This document shows, one piece after another, positions 46,245 through 54,844 of a stretch of 64,000 nt of DNA. The DNA is taken from NCBI GenBank assembly GCA_900596015.1, contig UVIF01000001.1, positions 948,513 to 1,012,512 on the forward strand, in the 5' to 3' direction. Source of the stretch: Pseudomonas viridiflava (GTDB taxonomy: Bacteria; Pseudomonadota; Gammaproteobacteria; Pseudomonadales; Pseudomonadaceae). Positions within the stretch are counted from its first letter, which is position 1. Every line of letters starts with the position of its first letter. The position numbers were made by a program, and so were the translations under genes. The notes below the pieces were generated by a model. The model searched no databases and was not told the origin of the DNA. It worked only from the letters and a program-made list of their open reading frames with translations.

Positions 46245-47753
46245 ATGCGTATCCACGTCAGCTTCATCGACCGTGTCGGCATCACCCAGGAAGTGCTGGC
46301 CCTGTTGGGGGCGCGCAACCTCAACCTCGACGCAGTCGAAATGGTCCCGCCCAACGTCTATATCGACGCGCCGACCCTCAGTCCGCTGGTACTGGAAGAG
46401 CTGCACGATGCGCTGTTCCGGGTACGGGGCGTGGAGGACGTGCGCGTGGTCGACATTCTTCCGGGACAACGGCGGCACCTGCAGCTCGAAGCCTTGCTGG
46501 CCGCCATGGCCGATCCGGTGCTGGCACTGGACAGCGCCGGCAATGTGCTGTTGGCCAACCCGGCTTTGGTCGAGCTCTACGGCCGCGAGCCGGCCGGACA
46601 GTCGGTAGCGGACCTGTTCGCCGATCCTGCCTTGCTCGGCGCCCTGCTCGAACAGGGGTTCCGCCTGCCGCTGCGCGAGGTCAACCTGAATGGCCAGACG
46701 CTGTTGCTCGATGCCACACCGATCACCGACGCCGGCGCTCTGCTGACGCTGTACCCGCCCAACCGCATGGGTGAGCGGCTGGCCGCCCTGCACCACGACC
46801 ACGCCGAAGGGTTCGATTCGCTACTGGGCGACTCCGCACCGATTCGTGCGCTCAAGGCCCGGGCGCAACGTGTTGCGGCCCTGGATGCACCGCTGTTGAT
46901 CCAGGGTGAAACCGGCACGGGCAAAGAGCTGGTGGCACGGGCCTGCCATGCCGTCAGCGCGCGCCACAGCGCGCCGTTCCTGGCGCTCAACTGTGCCGCC
47001 CTGCCGGAAAATCTCGCCGAAAGCGAGCTGTTCGGCTATGCCCCCGGCGCATTCACCGGCGCCCAGCGCGGCGGCAAGCCTGGCTTGATGGAGCTGGCCC
47101 ACCAAGGCACGGTGTTTCTCGACGAAATCGGCGAAATGTCGCCGTACCTGCAGGCCAAGCTGCTGCGGTTCCTCAACGATGGCAGCTTTCGCCGGGTAGG
47201 CGGCGACCGTGAGGTCAAGGTCAACGTGCGCATCCTCAGCGCCACCCACCGCAACCTGGAGCAGATGGTGGCCGAAGGCGCCTTCCGCGAAGATCTGTTC
47301 TACCGCCTGAACGTGCTCAACCTGAACGTGCCACCCCTGCGCGAGCGCGGCGAAGATATCCTGCTGTTGGCCCGTTATTTCATGCAGCAGGCTTGCACGC
47401 AGATTCAGCGACCGATATGCCGACTGACAGCGAGCACCTATCCGGCCCTGCTGGGCAACCGCTGGCCGGGCAATGTTCGGCAGTTGCAGAACGTGATCTT
47501 TCGCGCAGCCGCCGTCTGTGAAAGCAATACGGTGGACATCGGCGATCTGGATATTGCCGGTACCAGCGTGACTCGCCGCAATGACGGTGAAGTCGTCAGC
47601 CTGGAACAGGCCGTTGGGGCTTACGAAAAAGCGCTTCTGGAAAAGCTGTACCCCAGCTATCCATCCAGCCGGCAACTGGCCAGCCGTCTACTGACATCCC
47701 ACACGGCCATTGCCAATCGGCTGCGCAAGTATGGGATCGGTGGCGTGAACTGA
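46245..47753 (+). CDS. gcsR: TyrR-like sigma-54 activator, GcsR type
   Basis: Enhancer-binding protein, 502 aa, probably the activator of the adjacent glycine cleavage operon. N-terminal ACT domain (about 1-70), PAS domain (about 78-175), AAA+ domain (about 192-430) with Walker A GETGTGKE (221-228), intact sigma-54-contact loop GAFTGA (268-273) and Walker B VFLDE (290-294), then a TyrR-type helix-turn-helix (about 460-500). E. coli TyrR lacks the GAFTGA loop; this protein keeps it, as GcsR does. A -24/-12 promoter lies before gcvH, 290 bases after its stop. Confidence 0.88.
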   Translation: MRIHVSFIDRVGITQEVLALLGARNLNLDAVEMVPPNVYIDAPTLSPLVLEELHDALFRVRGVEDVRVVDILPGQRRHLQLEALLAAMADPVLALDSAGNVLLANPALVELYGREPAGQSVADLFADPALLGALLEQGFRLPLREVNLNGQTLLLDATPITDAGALLTLYPPNRMGERLAALHHDHAEGFDSLLGDSAPIRALKARAQRVAALDAPLLIQGETGTGKELVARACHAVSARHSAPFLALNCAALPENLAESELFGYAPGAFTGAQRGGKPGLMELAHQGTVFLDEIGEMSPYLQAKLLRFLNDGSFRRVGGDREVKVNVRILSATHRNLEQMVAEGAFREDLFYRLNVLNLNVPPLRERGEDILLLARYFMQQACTQIQRPICRLTASTYPALLGNRWPGNVRQLQNVIFRAAAVCESNTVDIGDLDIAGTSVTRRNDGEVVSLEQAVGAYEKALLEKLYPSYPSSRQLASRLLTSHTAIANRLRKYGIGGVN

Positions 47754-47772
47754 TACAAAAGATGAACCGGAC

Positions 47773-47790
47773 TGTATCATTTTCAATACA
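47773..47790. promoter_or_regulatory. TyrR-box-like palindrome
   Basis: TGTATCATTTTCAATACA is 18 bases, like TGTAAA-N6-TTTACA TyrR boxes, with perfect TGTAT/ATACA ends. Further GATAC/GTATC half sites lie nearby. It starts 20 bases after the gcsR stop. Binder inferred. Confidence 0.5.
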
Positions 47791-47837
47791 TCGTACGTAA
47801 TTCGATACGGCTTGGCAGTGAGGCGTCAGACGACTCT

Positions 47838-47928
47838 TGTAGCAGCGGCGCAAGCCGTGTCAGGGCTCGTCTGGGACCATGCAATAGACCGCGTCTACTG
47901 CCGACGCGGCTTGCGCCGCTGCCACAGG
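47838..47928. repeat. Paired REP-like palindrome (GCGGCGCAAGCCG family)
   Basis: GTAGCAGCGGCGCAAGCCG (47839-47857) and CGGCTTGCGCCGCTGCCAC (47907-47925) are inverted with one mismatch in 19, separated by 49 bases. The core differs from the other REP units in this window. Confidence 0.85.
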
Positions 47929-47959
47929 GGAATCAGCATGTTTGGTGATCTGGGGGTTG

Positions 47960-47977
47960 CGTAGCGTTTTCGTTACA
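47960..47977. promoter_or_regulatory. Candidate GcsR upstream activating site
   Basis: CGTAGCGTTTTCGTTACA; its complement TGTAACG-N4-CGCTACG resembles my recollection of the GcsR recognition pattern TGTAACG-N4-CGTTCCG. It lies about 66 bases upstream of the -24 element. Confidence 0.5.
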
Positions 47978-48042
47978 GGGGCTGCGATGTTTGAATGGTG
48001 TGATCTACCTGAAGCCCTTGCAGCCTGTGACTTTGGGAAATC

Positions 48043-48058
48043 TGGCAACCATCTTGCT
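48043..48058 (+). promoter_or_regulatory. Sigma-54 promoter of gcvHPT
   Basis: TGGCAACCATCTTGCT matches TGGCAC-N5-TTGCA with the invariant GG and GC correctly spaced. It lies 43 bases before the gcvH start. Confidence 0.85.
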
Positions 48059-48101
48059 AAGTAACCGCCATTGCTGAACCCCAAATCACTGCGGAGTTTC
48101 C

Positions 48102-48479
48102 ATGAGCGAGTTGCGTTTCACCGTCGAACACGAATGGCTACGCCTCGAAGCCGACGGTAGCGTCACGGTCGGTATCACCCCTTTCGCCCAGAATGCCTTG
48201 GGCGACGTGGTGTTCGTGCAGTTGCCCGAGCTCGCGCGTCATGCGCGCGATGCCGAGGTTTCGGTGCTGGAATCGGTGAAGGCCGCCAGCAGCATCAACA
48301 TGCCGCTGGATGGCGAGATCGTCGAAGTCAACCCGGCGCTCGATGCAGCTCCGGAGCTCGTCAACCAAGACCCACTGGCACAAGGCTGGTTCTTCCGGTT
48401 CATCCCCGACGACCTCGAACAGGTTCGCGCCTTGCTCGACCAGACCGCCTACGACAACCTGATCGCCGCCCAAGGCTGA
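48102..48479 (+). CDS. gcvH: Glycine cleavage system H protein
   Basis: Lipoyl carrier that shuttles the aminomethyl group between P, T and L proteins, 125 aa. The lipoylated lysine lies in VLESVKAASSI (about 61-71), and the N-terminal HEWLRLEADG and GDVVFVQLPE motifs are normal. GGAG precedes the ATG. First gene of gcvHPT, nine bases before gcvP. Confidence 0.95.
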   Translation: MSELRFTVEHEWLRLEADGSVTVGITPFAQNALGDVVFVQLPELARHARDAEVSVLESVKAASSINMPLDGEIVEVNPALDAAPELVNQDPLAQGWFFRFIPDDLEQVRALLDQTAYDNLIAAQG

Positions 48480-48488
48480 GGACCGACC

Positions 48489-51350
48489 ATGACTCGCGCC
48501 ATTGCATTGCACACCGACAACGAATTCATCGCCCGCCACATCGGCCCGGGCCCGGCCGACGAGCAGGCCATGCTCGACTTCCTGGGCTTCGACAGCCTCG
48601 ATGCCCTGAGCGCCAGCGTCATCCCCGAAAGCATCAAGGGCACCAGCGTGCTGGGCCTTTCGGCCGGGCAAAGCGAAGCCGATGCCCTGGCCGCGATCAA
48701 GGCCATCGCCCAGCAGAACCAACTGTTCAAGAACTACATCGGCCAGGGCTACTACAACACCCACACCCCCGCGCCGATTCTGCGCAACCTGCTGGAAAAC
48801 CCCGCGTGGTACACGGCCTACACGCCGTATCAGCCGGAAATCTCCCAGGGTCGTCTGGAAGCGCTGCTCAACTTCCAGACCTTGATCAGCGACCTGACCG
48901 GCTTGCCTATCGCCAATGCCTCGCTGCTTGACGAAGCGACCGCCGCCGCCGAAGCCATGACCTTCTGCAAACGGTTGAGCAAGAACAAGAGCAGCCAGCG
49001 CTTTTTCGCCTCCAGCCATTGCCATCCGCAGACCCTGGCCGTGCTGATTACCCGCGCCGAGCCGCTGGGTATCGAGGTGGTCATTGGCGACGAGCACGAG
49101 CTTGCCGACACCGACGGCTTCTTCGGCGCCCTGCTGCAGTATCCCGCCAGCAACGGCGACATTTTCGACTACCGTGAACTGGTGGAGCGCTTCCATGCCG
49201 GCAACGCACTGGTCGCCGTAGCGGCCGACCTGCTTGCCCTGACGCTGCTCAGCCCACCGGGCGAGTTCGGTGCCGACGTCGCCATCGGCAGCGCCCAGCG
49301 TTTCGGCGTGCCACTGGGTTTCGGCGGTCCACACGCCGCGTACTTTTCCACCCGTGACAGCTTCAAGCGCGACATGCCGGGCCGTCTGGTCGGCGTGTCC
49401 GTGGACCGCCACGGCAAGAGCGCCCTGCGCCTGGCCATGCAGACCCGCGAGCAGCACATCCGTCGCGAGAAGGCCACCAGTAACATCTGCACGGCGCAGG
49501 TCCTGCTGGCCAACATCGCCAGCATGTACGCGGTCTACCACGGCCCGGCCGGTCTGATCCAGATCGCTCGGCGCACCCATCAGTTGACCGCCATCCTGGC
49601 GCGCGGCCTGACGCAATTGGGCGTGCGCGTCGAACAGCAGCATTTCTTCGACACGCTGACCCTGGCCACCGGCAGTGCGACCGAGCGCCTGCATGAGCAG
49701 GCCCGTGCAGCGGGTATCAACCTGCGCGAAGTCGACGCGCAGCGCGTGGGTATCTCGCTGGACGAAACCACCCGCCAGGCCGATGTCGAAGCCTTGTGGC
49801 AGCTGTTCCACAACGCAAGCACGCAGGTGGTATTCCAGACCCTGGCCGATGAGGTCAGCGATCAACTGCCCGAACCGCTGCTGCGCCAGTCGGCGATCCT
49901 GCAGCATCCGGTGTTCAACCGCTATCACTCGGAAACCGAGCTGATGCGCTACCTGCGCCGCCTGGCCGACAAGGACCTGGCCCTGGATCGCACCATGATC
50001 CCGCTGGGCTCCTGCACCATGAAGCTCAATGCCGCCAGCGAAATGATCCCGGTGACCTGGGCCGAGTTCGGTCAGTTGCACCCCTTCGCGCCGGCTGCGC
50101 AGAGCCAGGGCTACCAACTGCTGACCGACGAATTGGAGAGCATGCTGTGCGCGGCCACCGGCTACGATTCCGTGTCACTGCAGCCCAACGCCGGCTCCCA
50201 AGGTGAATACGCCGGCTTGCTGGCCATTCGGGCCTACCACCAGAGCCGCGGCGAAGCGCACCGCGACATCTGCCTGATTCCATCCTCGGCGCACGGTACC
50301 AATCCGGCGACCGCGCACATGGCCGGGATGCGCGTCGTGGTCACCGCCTGCGATGCACGCGGCAACGTCGACATCGAAGACCTGCGCGCCAAGGCCATCG
50401 AGCACGGTGACAAGCTCGCCGCACTGATGATCACCTACCCGTCCACCCATGGCGTGTTCGAGGAAGGCATCCGCGAGATCTGCGCGATCATCCATGACCA
50501 CGGCGGCCAGGTGTACATCGATGGCGCCAACATGAACGCCATGGTCGGCCTGTGTGCACCGGGCAAGTTCGGCGGCGACGTGTCCCACCTGAACCTGCAC
50601 AAGACCTTCTGCATTCCCCATGGCGGTGGCGGCCCAGGTGTCGGCCCGATTGGCGTGAAAGCGCACCTGGCGCCGTTTCTGCCCGGCCATGCCGCGCTGG
50701 AGCGCAAACAGGGCGCGGTCTGCGCAGCGCCGTTCGGCAGCGCCAGCATCCTGCCGATCACCTGGATGTACATTCGCATGATGGGCGGCGATGGTCTCAA
50801 GCGCGCGTCCCAGGTGGCCATCCTCAACGCCAACTACATTGCCCGGCGCCTGGAACAGCACTACCCGATCCTCTATGCCGGCAGCAACGGCCTGGTGGCT
50901 CACGAGTGCATCCTCGACGTACGCCCACTCAAGGACAGCAGCGGCATCAGCGTCGACGACGTCGCCAAGCGCCTGATCGACTTCGGCTTCCATGCCCCGA
51001 CCATGTCGTTCCCGGTGGCAGGTACCTTGATGATCGAACCGACCGAAAGCGAGTCGCTGGAAGAACTCGATCGGTTCTGCAACGCCATGATCCAGATCCG
51101 CGAAGAGATTCGCGCCGTCGAGGAAGGCCGTCTGGATCGCGAAGACAACCCGCTGAAAAACGCGCCGCACACCGCCGCCGAACTGGTCGGTGAGTGGACC
51201 CACGCCTACAGCCGCGAACAGGCGGTCTACCCGCTGCCGACGCTGCAGGAAAACAAGTACTGGCCGCCTGTGGGTCGGGTCGACAATGTTTTCGGGGATC
51301 GCAACCTGGTGTGCGCCTGCCCTTCCATCGAAGCCTATCAGCAAGCGTGA
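48489..51350 (+). CDS. gcvP: Glycine dehydrogenase (decarboxylating), P protein
   Basis: PLP enzyme that decarboxylates glycine and loads the H protein, 953 aa, a fused two-half P protein as usual for Proteobacteria. The PLP-lysine motif [18 protein letters not shown] is in the second half, with [17 protein letters not shown] upstream; the first half carries QGYYNTHTP and the glycine-rich region. GAGGA before the ATG. Its end lies only 55 bases before gcvT, with no room for the sdaA or glyA genes known at this place in related operons. Confidence 0.96.
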   Translation: MTRAIALHTDNEFIARHIGPGPADEQAMLDFLGFDSLDALSASVIPESIKGTSVLGLSAGQSEADALAAIKAIAQQNQLFKNYIGQGYYNTHTPAPILRNLLENPAWYTAYTPYQPEISQGRLEALLNFQTLISDLTGLPIANASLLDEATAAAEAMTFCKRLSKNKSSQRFFASSHCHPQTLAVLITRAEPLGIEVVIGDEHELADTDGFFGALLQYPASNGDIFDYRELVERFHAGNALVAVAADLLALTLLSPPGEFGADVAIGSAQRFGVPLGFGGPHAAYFSTRDSFKRDMPGRLVGVSVDRHGKSALRLAMQTREQHIRREKATSNICTAQVLLANIASMYAVYHGPAGLIQIARRTHQLTAILARGLTQLGVRVEQQHFFDTLTLATGSATERLHEQARAAGINLREVDAQRVGISLDETTRQADVEALWQLFHNASTQVVFQTLADEVSDQLPEPLLRQSAILQHPVFNRYHSETELMRYLRRLADKDLALDRTMIPLGSCTMKLNAASEMIPVTWAEFGQLHPFAPAAQSQGYQLLTDELESMLCAATGYDSVSLQPNAGSQGEYAGLLAIRAYHQSRGEAHRDICLIPSSAHGTNPATAHMAGMRVVVTACDARGNVDIEDLRAKAIEHGDKLAALMITYPSTHGVFEEGIREICAIIHDHGGQVYIDGANMNAMVGLCAPGKFGGDVSHLNLHKTFCIPHGGGGPGVGPIGVKAHLAPFLPGHAALERKQGAVCAAPFGSASILPITWMYIRMMGGDGLKRASQVAILNANYIARRLEQHYPILYAGSNGLVAHECILDVRPLKDSSGISVDDVAKRLIDFGFHAPTMSFPVAGTLMIEPTESESLEELDRFCNAMIQIREEIRAVEEGRLDREDNPLKNAPHTAAELVGEWTHAYSREQAVYPLPTLQENKYWPPVGRVDNVFGDRNLVCACPSIEAYQQA

Positions 51351-51405
51351 CAACTGCGGCGCGCAGCGTTGATCGCTGCGCGCCCCGCCTCGCAAGGAAC
51401 GAAAA

Positions 51406-52530
51406 ATGTCCGATGCCACTTTGCAAAAAACACCCCTGCACGCGCTGCACCTGGAACTGGGCGCGCGCATGGTGCCGTTCGCCGGCTACGACATGCCGGT
51501 ACAGTATCCGCTGGGCGTGATGAAGGAGCACCGCCACACCCGTGCCCAGGCCGGGCTGTTCGACGTGTCGCACATGGGTCAGATTCGCCTGACCGGCGCC
51601 AATGCCGCCAAGGCACTGGAGACGCTGGTTCCGGTGGACATCATCGACCTGCCGGTGGGCATGCAGCGCTATGCCATGTTCACCAATGAACAGGGCGGCA
51701 TTCTCGACGATCTGATGGTGGCGAACCTGGGCAACGACACCTTGCTGCTGGTGGTCAACGCCGCCTGCAAGGATCAGGACCTTGCCCATCTTCAACGCCA
51801 TCTGCACGGGCACTGCGAAATCGAAGCTTTGTTCGACGCACGTGCGCTGCTGGCGCTGCAGGGGCCAGCAGCGGTAACGGTGCTGTCGCGTCTGGCGCCG
51901 GAAGTTGCCGACATGACCTTCATGCAGTTCGCCAGCGTGAAGCTGCTGGGCGTGGACTGCTATGTGAGTCGCTCAGGCTATACCGGCGAAGACGGCTTCG
52001 AGATTTCCGTGCCCAGCGGCGCGGCAGAAGCGCTTGCGCGTGCCTTGCTGGCCGAGCCTGAAGTGGAACCGATCGGCCTGGGTGCACGCGATTCGCTGCG
52101 CCTGGAAGCAGGCCTGTGTCTGTATGGCCATGACATGGACAGCGAGACCTCGCCGATCGCGGCCAGCTTGCTGTGGGCCATCTCCAAGGCGCGCCGTGCC
52201 GACGGCGCGCGTGCCGGTGGCTTCCCGGGTGCCGAGATCATCTTTGCCCAGCAACGCGATGGGGTCGCGCGCAAGCGAGTCGGCCTGCTGCCCCTGGAGC
52301 GCACACCGGTGCGCGAGGGCGCGCCGATCATCGATGCCCAGGGCGTCGAAGTCGGCCGCGTATGCAGCGGTGGTTTCGGCCCGACAATGGATGCTCCGGT
52401 TGCCATGGGCTATGTGGCGATCAGCTCTGCGGCGCTGGACAGCACGCTCAGTGCCATCGTGCGCGGCAAGCCCGTAGCGCTGAAAGTTGCCAAGATGCCC
52501 TTCGTCCCGCAACGCTATTATCGCGGATGA
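51406..52530 (+). CDS. gcvT: Aminomethyltransferase, T protein
   Basis: Transfers the methylene group from the H protein to tetrahydrofolate, releasing ammonia, 374 aa. N-terminal LGARMVPFAGYDMPVQYPLG and SHMGQIRLTG, and mid-protein SGYTGEDGFEISV, are family motifs; the folate-binding glutamate and catalytic aspartate (around Asp residues in the first domain) fit. AAGGAA precedes the ATG. Last gene of the operon. Confidence 0.95.
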   Translation: MSDATLQKTPLHALHLELGARMVPFAGYDMPVQYPLGVMKEHRHTRAQAGLFDVSHMGQIRLTGANAAKALETLVPVDIIDLPVGMQRYAMFTNEQGGILDDLMVANLGNDTLLLVVNAACKDQDLAHLQRHLHGHCEIEALFDARALLALQGPAAVTVLSRLAPEVADMTFMQFASVKLLGVDCYVSRSGYTGEDGFEISVPSGAAEALARALLAEPEVEPIGLGARDSLRLEAGLCLYGHDMDSETSPIAASLLWAISKARRADGARAGGFPGAEIIFAQQRDGVARKRVGLLPLERTPVREGAPIIDAQGVEVGRVCSGGFGPTMDAPVAMGYVAISSAALDSTLSAIVRGKPVALKVAKMPFVPQRYYRG

Positions 52531-52850
52531 GTGCAACTCGCCGATTGCATCAACGCCACTTGGCAATCTAAGTGCTTTGGTAGATAAAAACTATGACCGG
52601 TGGAGAAAGCGTCATAGTACCAACACGCCTTCGGCCATTCTTCGAGGCGTTCGTAGGCGCTGACGTCAACGATATGCAGGTCATGCACGATCGTGGGGCA
52701 ACGTCCCGGATACGGCCTGAAATGCGGCATGAAAAGGTCAAGACACAGGGGTTTCGAGGGCTTGTTTTTGTCGCTGAAGTTAGCGTAAAGTTTCTCCACT
52801 GTGTTTGCATGGGTCGCTTGGATCGTGACCTGGGCAGTAGCTCTGATCAT
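52518..52850 (-). CDS. Doubtful ORF antisense to the cold-shock gene leader
   Basis: 110-aa frame with plausible, moderately GC3-rich codon use and ordinary composition (for example HDLHIVDVSAYERLEEWP). The same frame continues open upstream of the first ATG for about 18 codons. No ribosome binding site is seen, and the far end overlaps the 3' end of gcvT. I recognise no family. It may be a decayed gene fragment in a lower-GC gap; function unknown. Confidence 0.25.
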   Translation of the reverse strand: MIRATAQVTIQATHANTVEKLYANFSDKNKPSKPLCLDLFMPHFRPYPGRCPTIVHDLHIVDVSAYERLEEWPKACWYYDAFSTGHSFYLPKHLDCQVALMQSASCTHPR

Positions 52851-52953
52851 TGCTACAACCCGTTCGACGTCTCTTACTTTCCTGCAAATCAGCCCAGTAC
52901 TCTTTCATGTGAAAGACGCTGTTAATAATTCTAGGTTTCAAGGAAATTAAGCT
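52531..52953. other. Low-GC gap and cold-shock leader
   Basis: 423 bases between gcvT and the cold-shock gene, distinctly lower in GC than both sides. It should contain the csp promoter and a long untranslated leader. A perfect palindrome TCTTTCATGTGAAAGA lies at 52901-52916 in that leader. Confidence 0.55.
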
Positions 52954-53166
52954 ATGTCGAATCGTCAAAGCGGTACCGTCAAGTGGTTCAACGACGAAAA
53001 AGGTTTCGGTTTCATCACGCCTGAGAGCGGCCCGGACCTGTTCGTACACTTCCGCGCCATTCAGGGCAATGGTTTCAAAAGCCTGAAAGAAGGCCAGAAG
53101 GTCACCTTCGTTGCCGTGCAGGGCCAGAAAGGCCTGCAGGCGGACGAGGTTCAAGCCGAGGCTTGA
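52954..53166 (+). CDS. Cold-shock domain protein (CspA/CapB type)
   Basis: 70-aa single cold-shock domain RNA chaperone. RNA-binding motifs [12 protein letters not shown] (about 10-21) and DLFVHF (about 29-34) are present. AAGGA lies about 11 bases before the ATG. Monocistronic, closed by a strong terminator. The long AU-rich leader suggests post-transcriptional control as in other csp genes; whether it is cold-inducible cannot be told. Confidence 0.94.
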   Translation: MSNRQSGTVKWFNDEKGFGFITPESGPDLFVHFRAIQGNGFKSLKEGQKVTFVAVQGQKGLQADEVQAEA

Positions 53167-53180
53167 TTCGAGCGTCGCCG

Positions 53181-53214
53181 AAAAGCCCCAGCGCTGATAG
53201 CCTGGGGCTTTTTT
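53181..53214 (+). terminator. Terminator of the cold-shock gene
   Basis: Hairpin AAAAGCCCCAG / CTGGGGCTTTT ending in six Ts, 14 bases after the stop. Confidence 0.92.
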
Positions 53215-53262
53215 GTGGCCGCTCGGCAGACGTGACCGGCCTACTCTGCCCAAGGATCTTCA

Positions 53263-53754
53263 ATGGCGCCCATTGCAGCGGACAACGTGCAGCCGATACC
53301 GGCAAGCCTGGCTCGACGCCTGGCTGCGGCGACCTATGACCTGATCCTGTGTCTGGCGCTGCTGATGGCTGCCGTCGCGCTGTACAAGCTGGCGCAGGTG
53401 GGCTGGTACGGTGAGGCCCGCCTGCGCGCCCTTTCCGAGGCAGGTGCACTGGATCACGATCCATGGCTGTCGCTGCTGCTGACGAGTCTGTCGTTCGCTT
53501 TCTTTGCACGCTTCTGGACCCGCGCCGGACAAACCCTGGGCATGCAGGCCTGGGGCATTCGCGTGCAGAACACTGACGGCAGCACCATCAGCCTCGGCCA
53601 GGCGCTGCTGCGTTTCACGCTGGCAATGGTGTCCTGGCTATGCCTGGGGCTGGGTTGGTGGTGGATGCTGGTCGAGCGCCGCCAGCGCACCTGGCACGAC
53701 CTGGGTTCACGCAGCCAGGTCGTGCGGATTGGCAAAGAAAAAACCGGCCACTGA
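53263..53754 (+). CDS. RDD family membrane protein
   Basis: 163-aa protein with three membrane segments (about 22-45, 68-88 and 108-130). The family signature is SLARRLAAATYDLILCLALL near the N-terminus, where the expected RDD triplet is degenerate (here Y-D), with TLGMQAWGIRV and the C-terminal WHDLGSRSQVVRI. Function unknown; some family members act in ion or osmolyte tolerance. It ends inside the terminator of the convergent lptG. Confidence 0.82.
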   Translation: MAPIAADNVQPIPASLARRLAAATYDLILCLALLMAAVALYKLAQVGWYGEARLRALSEAGALDHDPWLSLLLTSLSFAFFARFWTRAGQTLGMQAWGIRVQNTDGSTISLGQALLRFTLAMVSWLCLGLGWWWMLVERRQRTWHDLGSRSQVVRIGKEKTGH

Positions 53755-53763
53755 GGGCCGGTT
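53738..53763 (-). terminator. Terminator of lptF-lptG
   Basis: Minus-strand hairpin ACCGGCC / GGCCGGT followed by a T-run, 20 bases after the lptG stop; it overlaps the end of the RDD gene. Confidence 0.85.
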
Positions 53764-53782
53764 CGAAGGTTGTCGCCAATCG

Positions 53783-54844
53783 CTAACCCGCGCGTCGCAA
53801 CAGCCACAGTCCTGCCACCGCGCAGATTGCCGCAGGCAGTACCACCGCCAGTAGTGGCGGAAAGCCAAATACCAGGCTCGAAGGCCCCAGCAAGTCCTGG
53901 GCAATGCGGAACACGAAGCCCACCAGCACCCCGGTGAACACACGCTGGCCCAAGGTGACCGAGCGCAAGGGACCGAAGATGAAGGAGATGGCCATCAATA
54001 CAAGTGCCGCCGTTACCAGCGGCTGAAGGACCTTGACCCAGAACGCGAGCCAGTACTGACCGTTGTTGAGGCCCTGGTCGGCCAGGTAGTGGATGTACCC
54101 CCACAGCCCGGAGATGGACAATGCTTCGGGTGCGACGATGACCGTGCTGAGCAACTGGGGTGTCAGGGAAACGTCCCAGCGCTCCTCGGCAGCTTTGACC
54201 ACTTCACTGCGATCGGCGTGAAACAGCGTGGTGGTGACCTCGCTCAACTGCCAGTGATCGCCGTCGTATTGCGCCTTGCGGGCAAAGCTGGCGCTGAGCA
54301 TGTGGCGCTGATCATCGAAACGGTAGCGCGTCACCCCATACAGCAGGCCGCGTGGCTGCACCGTGTTGATGTGGATGAACTCGTCACCCTGGCGGTGCCA
54401 CATGCCGTGCTTGCCGCTTTGCGCATCGCCACTGCCCAGGGCCAGCGAGCGCTCGGCCTGAGCCTTGTTCTCTGCCGGCGGAGCGACGTATTCGCCTACC
54501 AGCACGCCTACCACCATCAGCACCAGCATCGGCTTCATCACGGCCCAGACAATGCGCCCGACCGAAACGCCCGCGGCGCGCATGATGGTCAACTCGCTGC
54601 TGCTGGCCAGACTGCCGAGGCCGATCAGGCAGCCGATCAAAGCTGCCATCGGCAGCATGTCGTAGACCCGCCGCGGCGCAGTCAGGGCAACGTACTTGCC
54701 AGCATCGAACAAGGTATAGCTGTCGCTGACGTCGCCCATTTCATCGATGAAGGCGAACAGCGAAGCCAGCCCGAGAATGATGCCCAGCACCGCGAGGATG
54801 GCAACCGCCACGCTCATGCCGATGTAGCGATCAAGCTTGACCAT
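53783..54844 (-). CDS. lptG: LPS export permease LptG
   Basis: Inner-membrane permease of the LptB2FG ABC transporter that extracts lipopolysaccharide, 353 aa. Six membrane helices (three at each end) flank a periplasmic jellyroll domain (about 130-260). Family segments: VAILAVLGIILGLASLFAFIDE at the N-terminus and SISGLWGYIHYLADQGL before helix 4. It overlaps lptF by 14 bases, ensuring coupled synthesis of the two permeases. Confidence 0.94.
   Translation of the reverse strand: MVKLDRYIGMSVAVAILAVLGIILGLASLFAFIDEMGDVSDSYTLFDAGKYVALTAPRRVYDMLPMAALIGCLIGLGSLASSSELTIMRAAGVSVGRIVWAVMKPMLVLMVVGVLVGEYVAPPAENKAQAERSLALGSGDAQSGKHGMWHRQGDEFIHINTVQPRGLLYGVTRYRFDDQRHMLSASFARKAQYDGDHWQLSEVTTTLFHADRSEVVKAAEERWDVSLTPQLLSTVIVAPEALSISGLWGYIHYLADQGLNNGQYWLAFWVKVLQPLVTAALVLMAISFIFGPLRSVTLGQRVFTGVLVGFVFRIAQDLLGPSSLVFGFPPLLAVVLPAAICAVAGLWLLRRAG

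Larger units (their letters stand above)
47754..48101 (+). other. gcsR-gcvH intergenic region
   Basis: 348 bases with no gene. It holds TyrR-like repeats (47773-47790), a REP pair (47838-47928), a candidate GcsR site (47960-47977) and a sigma-54 promoter (48043-48058). Confidence 0.7.

Noticed and set aside
48138..50117. 659-codon minus-strand frame inside gcvH-gcvP
   Set aside because: Antisense shadow of two well-supported genes, with no start signal or recognisable domain.
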